64,000 bases of DNA from Steromphala cineraria (lineage: Eukaryota > Mollusca > Gastropoda > Trochida > Trochidae), in the NCBI GenBank assembly GCA_916613615.1, contig OU744724.1, forward strand, positions 31,765,452-31,829,451. The letters run 5' to 3'. Position numbers and translations under genes: made by a program. Shown here one piece after another: positions 30,278 through 40,000 of this stretch. Numbering within the stretch: position 1 is the stretch's first letter; each line of letters starts with the position of its first letter. The notes under the pieces were generated by a model, which worked only from the letters and a program-made list of their open reading frames with translations, searched no databases and was not told the origin of the DNA.

Positions 30278-30742
30278 TTATAAGTCTTCCTTTGACTGAC
30301 ACCACTTTACGTCTTCTACGTTTTCTTTTTCCAACACCCAAGACCCTTTCTTAAGGCTTTTTGATGTGGATTTGAAAAGATGTTTCAGGGCTCTCTTGCC
30401 ATGATGTTTCAATGTACCCATGACAGGTCTTTTGCCTTCACTCAAATCTGCCAGCAATTGGGGGAACACTGTGAGACTGGTGACTAATGCTTTTTGTCCC
30501 ACTCTTTTCAACGTCTGTTTGGCCACACCTCCCATGCCACGTCCTCGTTGATATCCTCCACGGAAAGCAGCCAGTCCTGCACTGCTCTTTTCATGGGGAA
30601 ACCATCCTCGCATGGGTTTTTGACTTCCTCGGAAGGCGGCCAGTCCTGCACTGCTTTTTTCATGGGGAAACCATCCTCGCATGGGTTTTTGACTTCCAAT
30701 GAAAGGCGTAAAGGGCAAACCCCCCACCTGTTGTCCCAACAT
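30278..30742 (-). CDS. Basic Gly/Lys-rich virion-like protein with internal duplication
   Basis: 154 codons, strongly basic. Residues 16-39 and 40-62 are a tandem duplicate containing S-Q-K-P-M-R-G-W-F-P-H-E, encoded by a 69-bp DNA repeat. Then come G-Y-Q-R-G-R-G-M-G-G and an amphipathic basic helix region (Lys/Ala/Leu-rich). Small basic Gly-rich proteins at this position in adenovirus-like elements resemble core protein X or the membrane-active pVI; this is an analogy from composition and place only. It begins 15 bp after the stop of the upstream capsid-like gene. Confidence 0.55.
   Translation of the reverse strand: MLGQQVGGLPFTPFIGSQKPMRGWFPHEKSSAGLAAFRGSQKPMRGWFPHEKSSAGLAAFRGGYQRGRGMGGVAKQTLKRVGQKALVTSLTVFPQLLADLSEGKRPVMGTLKHHGKRALKHLFKSTSKSLKKGSWVLEKENVEDVKWCQSKEDL
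30589..30727. repeat. 69-bp tandem duplication inside the basic virion-like gene
   Basis: The phrase TCATGGGGAAACCATCCTCG occurs at 30589 and again at 30658, each followed by CATGGGTTTTTGACTTCC. The period is 69 bp, which keeps the frame. Confidence 0.9.
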
Positions 30743-30757
30743 CTGAACCGAGTGTGT

Positions 30758-31579
30758 TTAAAAGCGTCTTGGTCGAAAGTGAAGTGTCACTATGGCTTTC
30801 CCATGCAGGAATGACGGAAACTTCCCCGAATCGTCCAATATATAGATCTTGATGTGGTCAAAGCTGCTTTGACGTAGTTCCAGGTATTCCATGTTCATGG
30901 GCCTCTTGACCACCATACTATCTTTCAGCATTTTGCGAGAGACGGGCACTCGTGTGAGCAAGGGAGCCATGGCGTCGCCAACCACTCGGTCTTCCACCAA
31001 AGGTGAGTAAACGTACATGATGTCAAACCCTTGTCGTTTGCAGGCTTGATTCACACTGGTCATTTCAAAGTAGTTTCTATCATAATGTCTTTGCTCTTTC
31101 TCTGTATTTTCCGACATGACATTATCCAGGATGGTTGCTCGCACGGGTTGATGGCTTACTGGATGAAGATAATTTTTCTCGACGGTAAGCACATTGACTT
31201 GTTTGAATCCGAGGAAATTCATCAATTCTTCCGGAAGACTCATATAAGTCTTGTACATGGAAGGTGGAGTGACAAACACCACATGTCCTTCTTCTTTGAG
31301 GTGAAACTGCAGCAGGTCCGTAGGGTACATCAATTTGGAGACAATCCTCTGTCCATTTTCTTGCACTTCATCATAATGACCCTGTTGAAGTCCTTCCTCC
31401 ACAACTTTTGTCATGCCTGCGTTCAGGGTCTGGATCAAATCCATGCATGAGTACACTCCGGGCGGTATGTGCACAGGGGCATGATGAACCCCCACATAAT
31501 TGCTGCTGGACCCCGTTTTAAATGAACCGTCTTTGTTCTTTTTATTGTTCTTCTTTTGCTTCTTCTTCTTCTTTCTCAT
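30758..31579 (-). CDS. Second capsid-like (penton/vertex-type) protein
   Basis: 273 codons from the Met before a Lys-rich run; the frame is open upstream to 31708. The C-terminal half has Y-V-Y-S-P-L-V-E, V-V-G-D-A-M-A-P-L-L-T, Y-L-E-L, F-D-H-I-K-I-Y-I-L-D-D-S-G and a terminal V-T-L-H-F-R. This pattern recurs in invertebrate genes that lie next to F54H12.2-type genes, and its beta-strand rhythm suggests a jelly-roll minor capsid protein. The N-terminal Lys/Asn run may be a nuclear signal or a junction artefact, because directly upstream, in frame, is an integrase remnant. Confidence 0.6.
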   Translation of the reverse strand: MRKKKKKQKKNNKKNKDGSFKTGSSSNYVGVHHAPVHIPPGVYSCMDLIQTLNAGMTKVVEEGLQQGHYDEVQENGQRIVSKLMYPTDLLQFHLKEEGHVVFVTPPSMYKTYMSLPEELMNFLGFKQVNVLTVEKNYLHPVSHQPVRATILDNVMSENTEKEQRHYDRNYFEMTSVNQACKRQGFDIMYVYSPLVEDRVVGDAMAPLLTRVPVSRKMLKDSMVVKRPMNMEYLELRQSSFDHIKIYILDDSGKFPSFLHGKAIVTLHFRPRRF

Positions 31580-31690
31580 GTAATCAAAGACTCTGATTTC
31601 TGTGATGGGATCATTGGGCTGTACGTCAATGGGGCGACGCCCAATGGTACGATGAACACTTTTGCTGTAACCCTCGAGTAATTGGGTAAA
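31580..31690 (-). pseudogene. C-terminal remnant of a retroviral-type (Polinton) integrase
   Basis: In frame with the following gene, the sequence L-L-E-G-Y-S-K-S-V-H-R-T-I-G-R-R-P is the typical end of the rve integrase core (Y-N-x-S-x-H-R-x-x-G-x-x-P). Nothing of the DDE core remains. The fragment begins after a stop at 31709-31711 and directly follows the polymerase fragment, so a large deletion probably joined the two. Confidence 0.7.
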
Positions 31691-31695
31691 TAAAT

Positions 31696-32172
31696 TTAAA
31701 TAAAAAAGTCAGTTAGTCCTGTTACATGGTAGAGGCGACCCAATCCATGTCCAAGTCTTTCCGGGTTTTCCACATGCAGGAACGTCACTTCCATCTGATT
31801 ATCAATGTTGAGATCTTCATTGCTTTGTTGTACTTTCTCCACAGCAGCCAGGATGTCTTCCCCATGGAGGTTTTCTTGGCGTCTAAAAGGTATACGTATC
31901 GGAGAATCCAGGGCAGGGTGCTTGATACATATGCCTACTCGATTTTGAGGGGAACCATTCACCTCCTGTTGCAATTCTTGCAGCACCAAATCAAACTGGT
32001 CCCTCAAAACTTCAGAGAGTCGAGATATATCTTGTTCTGTCAGCCAGTTTTCATCAAAGGTCAATGAATAATCATGAACACTTGTTCTAAATTGTCGACC
32101 CCTCTGTACATGAATAGTTTTCAGGGTGTACCCCTTCACTCCATCACTTCCTGCAGGCATGATGCACTGCAA
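31696..32172 (-). pseudogene. N-terminal fragment of Polinton-type protein-primed DNA polymerase B
   Basis: 158 codons. The block containing H-P-x-L-D-x-P-I-x-I-P-F-R-R, then I-L-A-A-V-E-K-V-Q-Q-S-N-E-D-L and V-T-F-L-H-V, resembles the region before the exonuclease domain in large Polinton/adintovirus-type polymerases. Neither exonuclease nor palm motifs (such as YxDTDS) follow; the frame ends at 31696 next to the integrase tail. The fragment could be translated as a short protein but not as a polymerase. A TATA-like AATAAAAGG is on the minus strand at about 32190-32200. Assignment rests on recall of the family pattern. Confidence 0.55.
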
Positions 32173-32204
32173 CTGTACTGGTCCTCAAATTCCAGCTCCT
32201 TTTA

Positions 32205-32335
32205 TTAAAAAATTTCCCGCCAAAAAAAAGTTTTTTCCCCACCAAAAAATGTTTCCCGCCAACAATGTTTCCCGCCAAAAAAAATTCCCGCCAAAATTTT
32301 TTCCCGCCAACAATGTTTCCCGCCAAAATCTATCA
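32205..32335. promoter_or_regulatory. Bidirectional promoter with seven E2F-type sites
   Basis: TTCCCGCCAAA-type motifs occur seven times (one is CCCACC). They are the reverse complement of the array at 27132-27212. The block lies between the divergent polymerase fragment (minus) and the zinc-knuckle gene (plus, TATAAAAG at 32341-32348). Confidence 0.75.
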
Positions 32336-32340
32336 GAGTG

Positions 32341-32348
32341 TATAAAAG
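32341..32348 (+). promoter_or_regulatory. TATA box of the zinc-knuckle gene
   Basis: TATAAAAG just after the E2F array, 94 bp before the candidate ATG at 32435. Confidence 0.65.
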
Positions 32349-32434
32349 AACCGATTTTTCACTGTTTCCTCATTCCTTCTTGGTGACAGGGTGCTGACAA
32401 GACTGATCTTGAACCCTCAGAAAACCTTGACAGG

Positions 32435-33111
32435 ATGACATCCCTCACTGCTACACCTACTCAAAGCCACTACAAGTTCAAATGTATGAAATGTAGCACC
32501 AATGATCACAGTTATCTGCATTGCCCAGCAGTGACGTGTGAATTATGTAAAAAGACTGGACACCGACACTATGTTGTGTTACACCTGATGTGTGTTACAA
32601 CTGTGGTGTAGCTGACGGACATTTCGCTTCAGCCTGTCTTCAACCCTGTCGCTACTGCAAAAACACGGGTCATCCTTGCTACGAGTGTCCCAGCAAATCA
32701 ACCCGTAAACGTTCCTCTACCCTCCAGGGAGGACCACCCCAAAAGAAACTAAAGATGGACGAAGATATGACTTCTCAGATGATACAATTGAACCAGAAAC
32801 TGGATCATCTGATTGAACTTGCAGAGAAAAACACAAAGATGAACAAGCAAGTGGAAGATTTCTTCACAGAAGATGGAGACCGGACCCTTGGTAGTGTGAA
32901 TATTCCATTAACACCGTCACCACCACCATCTACTGCAACAGCATGGAAACCAGAAAACAGGGGAGACCCGACCCTTGCTAGTGTGAACATGACAGAGTCA
33001 TCACCAACAACTACCACGACAACATGGAAACCAGAAACAACCAGTTTTGGATTTTATAAACCACTGAATGGTGTAAATGGACTTGTTGAACCTAACTTGA
33101 CATTTTATTGA
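32435..33111 (+). CDS. CCHC zinc-knuckle protein, frameshifted
   Basis: The first frame opens at ATG 32435 and stops at 32609-32611 after two knuckles (C-M-K-C..H..C and C-E-L-C-K-K-T-G-H). The continuation is in another frame, from about 32570 to 33111, with C-Y-N-C..H..C and C-R-Y-C-K-N-T-G-H-P-C-Y-E-C. A single-base indel around 32560-32577 separates them. A Lys/Arg stretch, a helical heptad-like segment, and a Pro/Thr-rich tail with two copies of a T-L-x-S-V-N...W-K-P-E repeat follow. CCHC knuckles bind single-stranded nucleic acid; the role in the element is unknown. An assembly error is an alternative to real decay. Confidence 0.65.
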
Positions 33112-33239
33112 ACTCTGTTCCCCTTTTCAGACCTGATTGTTTCATGTTTTTTTTGTCATTTGTGCTGAATAAACTGTTATCAACTTTATACATGACTTCT
33201 GTGATCTTTTCTGTTTTGTTGACTGTTCTTGTTGTTGTT

Positions 33240-33511
33240 GTTTTACGCATGCGCAAGAGATCCCATCACTTCCAAGTCACGTGATGTCACGCTCAAGTCA
33301 CGTCACTTCCGGTGTCATGGCGACACTTCCGGTGTCATGGCGACCCTTCCGGTGTCACGGCGACACTTCCGGGTCATGTGACGTCACTTCCGGTCCCAGA
33401 ATTAAGTCACCCCTGGGACCACTCCAGGACCGGTCCTGGAATCCTCGATGCTGATTGGCTGAATTCCGTGACCGGTCCTGGAGTGGTCCCAGGGTGGCTT
33501 AGTTAACTACT
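33240..33511. repeat. Right terminal inverted repeat of the virus-like element
   Basis: Contains ACGTCACTTCCGG-type blocks, three to four direct copies of a 20-bp CCGGTGTCATGGCGACACTT-type unit, and the outer GGTCCTGGAGTGGTCCCAGG followed by GTGGCTTAGTTAACTACT. It pairs with 25790-26062. Confidence 0.85.
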
Positions 33512-33609
33512 CTTGTCGATACTTATACTGAATGAAGTATAATTAGCCAATTCTCAGATTGAAGGTAGCAAATTAGAAAAAAATGTTTTGCCTCTGATAT
33601 AGCACTCTG

Positions 33610-33670
33610 CCACTGACAAGCGTACACTTTCGCTCTTACAAGCAGGCTGAGGCGTACACGTTCACACGGG
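33610..33670. repeat. Right TIR (61 bp) of the outer host transposon
   Basis: Reverse complement of 25077-25137. The CBM20 segment resumes immediately after (ATTCGGGTCAAACTG at 33674). Confidence 0.8.
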
Positions 33671-34300
33671 CTTATTCGGGTCAAACTGAAAAAAAACCCC
33701 TAAAGAATATATTCTATCACTAGCGGAATTTTCGGACACTTCTTAGGGTTCTAAGTGTTAATTCAAGCACAGCACTTATCATCATTTGTTTCCTCCTTGC
33801 CAAAATTTGATGCATTTTCCTACAAAGCTTGAACTAAAAAAAAAACCAAAACAATGTATAAAAGTTTATATCGTGGAGAAGACTATTGTCGTAATGTACT
33901 TGCTTTTACTAATTATTTTCCGTCAATTTGGATGACAGACTTACAGTCAAACCAGAATCTCTTTAGGAAAATTCATTAGAATTCTGTGACCTTCTGGCGT
34001 CTTAAATGATCCATCAAACTACGGCAAAGTAAAACTTTGAGCCGTCATTTAAATTTTATAAATTTCATATTCTATTTGATATACTGTAAGATTTTGAAAA
34101 GTATACGATAGTAATAAAATCAAAATTTAAAATCGTAAGTAAAGAAAGATGGAAACCTGTGCATTTAACCAAATAGAGAGGAACAGACAAGATATTTGTT
34201 ATAATAATGTTTATTAAACTATAAGATGTATATAGACACTGAATACATTGAGGTAATATATACAGTAAAATTTCAAGTTCTTCAACCAAGTATAACGTTT

Positions 34301-35761
34301 TCAGCGTATGTCTCTGCCATCACGTGCAGATGTGCGGAAGTGCCTGGAGAAAGATTGACCAATCAGCGTGATGGTTCCAGTGGTGAGACGGAATGGTAGA
34401 GCGATGACGTCATACACAACTCCGGCAGCTCTGCAGAAATATCCTGCTGTGATCTGCAGAACGTGGTTACGTGGACCCTTCTGTGATTGGGGAACAGCTC
34501 CGGCAACTGAAAGAAGATTTGAGGAATGTTTAAAACTCTGAAAACCAAAAGGGAGAGAATGGTCTTACACATTCGCTATGAAGGAGATAATATAAGAATA
34601 AATCAATCTATATGCTAGTTGTCAAAAGGACACTCACCAAGAACAATGAAACCAACTTTTGACGCGTTGAAAATATAAATTATTGATAAAACTTTAATTA
34701 TAGATGAACATTATGCATTTGTTTAAGCATAGAACATATACATACTTTCCGTTTGATGAGCAATTTCCTCGTTTTTGCATCCAACATCTTCTCCTGAAAA
34801 TAAAAAGGTAACTAAATTCTATTTGCAAATAATGCCATTGATGCAGAAACACATAGAATATATATGCTTACAAATTAAAACTCTCTTGCGTCATGACACA
34901 ATTAAGCTAACATATTCTCGGCAGTTATTGCGTACATGTATACGTAGTTTGTTATTATATATAAAGAACGTGAACGGTTTTCAACTTTGGATCACAAAGA
35001 CTTAGTAAGGTCTCTACCATGCTAAAAATATTCAAGTGATAAATTTTGGCAGTATAATTTTCTCAAATACGTTAATGTTACATTTGTATCGATTATCAGT
35101 TCAGCTCACCTTCACTTTCATCCTCTTGGCAGTCCTGGTTCCAGAGCGCCACCAGCTTCCGTCTGTTCTCATCAGGACTCAGCACCCTGTTGTCTCGCTC
35201 CTCCCACCTCACAGCCTTCAGATCAGAGTCCACCACCACCCACTTGTACTCCACTGTCTGCGTCCTGTCAACTCCCACATGCACCACCCACATCCCAGAC
35301 CCAGAACGCATCGCCTGGACGCCCCGCTCTGGTTCCCAGACCCCGAGTTCAGGTGAAGAGCCCACCAGACGAAGACTCCGCCCGGACTCTGTGCAGTGGT
35401 ACTCCGTTCTAAGTTGGAGCTGGTCGTCCTGGAGCTTCAGGACTTCGCCCACATCTGTCTCGTTCCACAAACAGTTCATTACACCGCTGTGACTGACCAC
35501 AGTCGTCCTGTTGTCTCCATCTTCCCACCTCACAACTCTCATCCCATCCTCCATAACCACCCACTTCCATTCCAACACAGAACCTTTCGGACAGACGACT
35601 GAAATCTCCCATTCGTCCCTTGTCAGGTATCGGCTGATCAAAGCTTGCGACTCTTTCCAGTTCCCAAACCTTGGATCGTTGCCTAGAATGGCTAGGAACT
35701 GCTTTTGATCATCAAGTTTATATCTGATCCTGAAAATGATTTGACAGTCTTCAGTAGTCAT
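34301..35761 (-). CDS. Tandem CBM20 protein, copy B, three exons
   Basis: Exons are 35761-35110, 34793-34746 and 34506-34301, with the same splice sites and phases as copy A. The first ATG of copy A is not conserved (it reads GTA here), so translation would begin seven codons later at M-T-T-E-D-C-Q. Both CBM20 modules keep the G-N-W/G-V-W, KWVV and RWE..DNR signatures. Module 2 is two residues shorter in one loop (R-G-V-Q-A-M-R-S-G-S-G). The exon 3 tail is conserved with scattered changes. All frames are open, so three functional paralogues may exist. Its upstream region holds two perfect CREs. Confidence 0.86.
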
Positions 35762-35804
35762 GATTGCTCCGTGTTTACTTATAGAATGTCTAGACTCTTG
35801 TGAT

Positions 35805-35835
35805 TGTTGACGTCATTAGTCTATGACGTCACATT
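35805..35835 (-). promoter_or_regulatory. Double CRE upstream of CBM20 copy B
   Basis: TGACGTCATTAGTCTATGACGTCA: two perfect TGACGTCA palindromes, conserved in place in copy C and half-conserved in copy A. Confidence 0.6.
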
Positions 35836-35839
35836 GATA

Positions 35840-37021
35840 ATACTTTCCTGACGCACGAAGCGTCTGTCTTCTCAATTAAGTTTAACATTCGCTAAAACCA
35901 TGTCTTCATCAACTGTTACATTTTCATACATAATAGATGTTTAGCATATCATGAGGTAGAAAAACTTTTTATTTTACATAATTTCTTTCTTCATAAAGTA
36001 ACATGTATGTAAAACTGGGCATACAGTCTAAATAAACCTAGCCTCAATAATGCTCGTCTCACTCCGATGTTAAATCTAGCGAGCTGTAGTTAAGAACATA
36101 AAATATATTATGTAAGAGCTATTCCAAACGCTTTATATATGAGTTTCAAACATGTTATAACCGTTTAAACAAACACATTATGAATTATGTTTTTTAATGG
36201 GTAGAACATAAATATAAAAAAGAGATGTAGACGTACAAATGAAATAAAATTTACGTAACTCAATTCAATATCCAAACATGCGACGAGTTGATATTTCTTT
36301 TCGTTTGGACCATGCCGTTTTCCTCGCAAATTCCTTTGGATGGATTCTGCACTGGTTCCCAAATACATGAATAACAGAGACTTAGGGTCCCGTTGAAAAA
36401 ACAACTAAGGTGTTAAAGGCACCACTCGGTCGGCTTTCATCCGTCATTTTGATATGTTAGCATTGCGAGAAAATAAATGTGCTGCATTATGTTAATTCAT
36501 CAACGTAATTAAAAAACAACTACCTGATTGATAGAAGATGAGCATATTTACGAATAACATTTTCTCGTAGAAATGCATTCCACGATCGTAGCTTTGATGA
36601 TAGGCTTCATTTTACACTTTAATCTTTGTCAAATTGAACAGCTGAAATGTTACACAAACATATTTGAAAGTACGTGTGAAATCATCATGTAAATATCGTA
36701 TATATTGTGAATAAGAAAGAAAGTCCTTCTGAATTTCGTTTCCACAAAAAATGCCCTGCTCGAATGGTCCCTTTAATTTAAAGATTCGTTTCGTTTAAAA
36801 AAAAAAAAATTCGATTGTTAAATCAAGTATTCCAATATTTATTGATTTATTTGGGTATCTAAACAATTGAATATATGTATAATTGTATCATATAAGACTT
36901 GAAATATTTTACACGATTAAGAATCGGGGTTCGAACTCATCATCTTTACGTTAGAAAACAACGATTGGCGAACAGGTCAAACCGGAAGTATTACTCAGTT
37001 ACCTGCCCATAGTTTACAATC
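35840..37021. other. Intergenic region before CNIH
   Basis: Contains one end of the CAGTCTAAxTAAACCTAGCC family at about 36026-36050, an A run at 36797-36809, and, near the CNIH start, a CCGGAAGT ETS-type site (36982-36989). The string GGGGTTCGAACTC at 36926 looks like a tRNA T-arm but does not fold. No other gene is seen. Confidence 0.5.
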
Positions 37022-40000
37022 ATGGCGTTCACGTTCGCTGCGTTTTGCTACATCGCTGCATTGATTTTCACCGCTGTTCTAATATTCTTCGTGATATTTC
37101 ATGTAAAGAAATCTTGGCGTCATTGTCGGCACTTTTGTTACGCGAAAATGATTTTATATATGAAGATAATAATTCGAGGCGATTGGAAACTATCGAATTA
37201 TTGGCCACCCTCTTATCGTTATATCAATTTTATTCAAGTCACTTTCATTCAAAGATCGTGACTAGGGTATTAAATATTTTGGCTAAAAATTCCTTCTTTT
37301 TTCTGTAGAGTTTTTTTTACATTTTTACATGTTTCTTTAAATAATTACTGATTTATTTATTTTAAAAATTAATTTATGATGTTGACACAAAATTGACACT
37401 AAATTTATTTTCTAAATTTTGTTTTTAGATCTCATTTTAATTTAATATTTGTATAATTTTTAAAGAGAGATAGTTCCCATATTGGGACTTTTATTTGTTT
37501 GTTAAATATTTTCATTTTGAATTTGAGAAGTTTCCATGTCACCCATCAAATCTTAAGGAGAGAGAAATATGAAATTTGTACTAAGAATGGTATAAGTGAA
37601 AAGGATGTCATTTAAAAAAATTGATTCTCGGTCAAAAAAACTTAATCATAAAAACTGTTCTCTTATTGCAGATAATAGCATTTGATGAGTTGAAGACTGA
37701 CTATAAAAACCCTATTGATCAATGCAACAGTCTAAATCCGGTAAGTTGGTTATTTTTAAGTTGTCATTAAACAGTATTTCAATAAAAAAATTAACTGATG
37801 AGACACTGACTCGCCTCTTTTAAAATCTGCTATTCGTTCATGGTCATTACTCAAACTTGTATAGAAATGCATTCATAAATGAGGAAATATAAATCCCAAT
37901 TCTGACTTAATGAAAGTCTTACTTCCAAACTTTTAATACAGGGTACTGAGGCAGGGTTTGAAATTAGCACTAGCCCAGGCCGGTAGCTAGTGAAAAAGAT
38001 GCTGGGCTAGTAAAGTACAATCATTGGTAGTCCGAAGGACTACTTGAATTTAAAGAAAATATGATTATATCAGTGTATTTGGCTAGTCAGAATATGTTTG
38101 GGCTAGTGCTCACAGGAATGTACTAGTCCGAATGACTAGTACCCCAATGGGACTAAATTCGACCCCTGTGAGGGTAGCTCTTTCTCTGGACCTCTGTACT
38201 GAGTACAAGATTGTAGAGTTGTGACGATACTGACATGTCCAATACCTATCACGATGTTAAAGAAAGATATGATATGATATAATACATGTCATGATACATT
38301 ATTTTCAGGGTATTATTAGAACACACAAGTTACAACTCTACAAGATTGCAGACTAGTTAGCAGCCCTGTTTACGGTGTCCTGCTAACACTTATCTAGTTT
38401 GCACCAGTTCTTTATTGAAGCTTTTCAGATATGGATATCGAATAGTTCTTTAACTCTACATCGTTTTGTTTTCAAGTAAAATAGAAACTTATGGTATAAT
38501 GTCTTAGGATTTTGTCACTAAAAGTAGAAGATAAGCATGAAAAAAGGATATTTTTGTCAATAATGAGTACTTCTCGATAAAGTCAGTGATAAATTTACCC
38601 CCGAAGTCTGCTTCAAATATTCGCAAAATTTGGAAAGGACTTAATATTGAGTCTCGGGATGCAAGTTTATTTTCATGATTTTATTGCTTACTTATTGAAG
38701 GACTCATTTAAATCTGCAAGAATTATTGTGACTCAAACAACATAAAGAGTGTCCTCAAAATGACACAATTTTCTATGTCTTTTATTTCATATTTTATCCC
38801 TACCATCATACATATGTGTTTATGTTCTTCTCTCCTACAGTTGGTGCTGCCCGAGTATGCTATCCAAGCTCTCTACACTGTGCTGTTCCTCTTTGCCTGG
38901 CAGTTGGGTTCTGTTATATTCAACCTGCCTCTACTTGTCTATCATATTAAAAGGTATTTGATTGCTGTCTTTGTAGATATATTATTCATGAGGATTACAA
39001 CTAGGTTCAAGGTTTACAAGGGCATTAAGAAGTTTGTATATACAGTGCTTGAAATAGTGCCTGCCTATCAGCCAATAATATTATTGGTTACTTCAAATTG
39101 GGCTTTCTGTCTGGCTTGTGTGATTTTAATGATACTAACTTCATATTGCTGAGCTTATTAAAGTTTAAGAAGGGTTGGTGGATTTTTCAAACCACAAGCT
39201 CTACTTGCTTGTATGGAATAAAACATATTTATTACGCTGCATATTTATATCAAAATTACAATATTTCTTTGTTAATAATTTGTCAAGACTGTTCCTCTTT
39301 TATACAAATATACAAATATTTAATTTGATATACCACGTTTTCGGATAAAAATCATCAAAATTGCTTTATAATATACAGGGTAGTGAGATCAGTACATGTC
39401 AAACAGAGTTGCTTTTAATTTGCTTTTATAAGCAGTTACAGTGTCTGCTTGTTTGACAGCGTTTGGAAGTCTGTTCCACAGTATTGGTCCACCTTCACTG
39501 AAGGAACGATTGGCAAACGTTTCCTTCTGACTCGCTGGAACTTCTAGCTTCTTGTACATACTGCCTTCTTCCTCATTGCTCCAAGAAGACACAGTAATCC
39601 GAAAAGAATGTTTCGGATTTCAGTAGCCCAGATGCTCATTTTCATGCTAGTCTATTTTTAAAGGATCTGGCACCCTTATAACATGTAAATGAGAAAAAAG
39701 ACTTAGATGATAACAGTGTTGCTATATAGTCGGCGCCATCTTAAAGTATCTTATGGCTCTTTTACAATGTCAAAAGCATTTAAACAATGTTTCCCTTGAA
39801 TCCTTTGAAAATATGTTATTGCTTAAACCTTAGTGCATTGACTGGATATAAAGCAGAATAATATTTAAACTACAATGATGCAGCCTTAAAGGGGCAGTAG
39901 CACGTTTTTTGATAATTTTATCTTTTAAATATTTCACTGATAATTGTAAGGTATTGCTAAATGTATTATATTGACAGTGTCAACAATCTCATTACACAAG

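Larger units (their letters stand above)
25791..33510. mobile_element. Polinton/adintovirus-like element, internally deleted (7.7 kb)
   Basis: Bounded by inverted repeats with GTTAAC at both borders (6-bp duplications are the Polinton norm). Gene order on the minus strand from the right end is: polymerase-B N-terminal fragment, integrase tail fused to a capsid-like frame, basic virion-like protein, BIR protein, F54H12.2-type capsid-like protein, adenain-type protease. Outward-reading small genes lie at each end: zinc-knuckle (plus, right), LxCxE protein (minus, left), plus a zinc-finger gene (plus). The polymerase and most of the integrase are gone, which explains the length against 15-20 kb for complete Polintons. 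Several capsid-region frames are intact, so the copy may be recent or maintained. Confidence 0.88.

Noticed and set aside
25077..33670. Treating the 61-bp outer repeats as the true ends of the virus-like element
   Set aside because: They are separated from the inner TIR by unequal unrelated stretches (about 650 and 100 bp), and GTTAAC already borders the inner element; nested insertion fits better.
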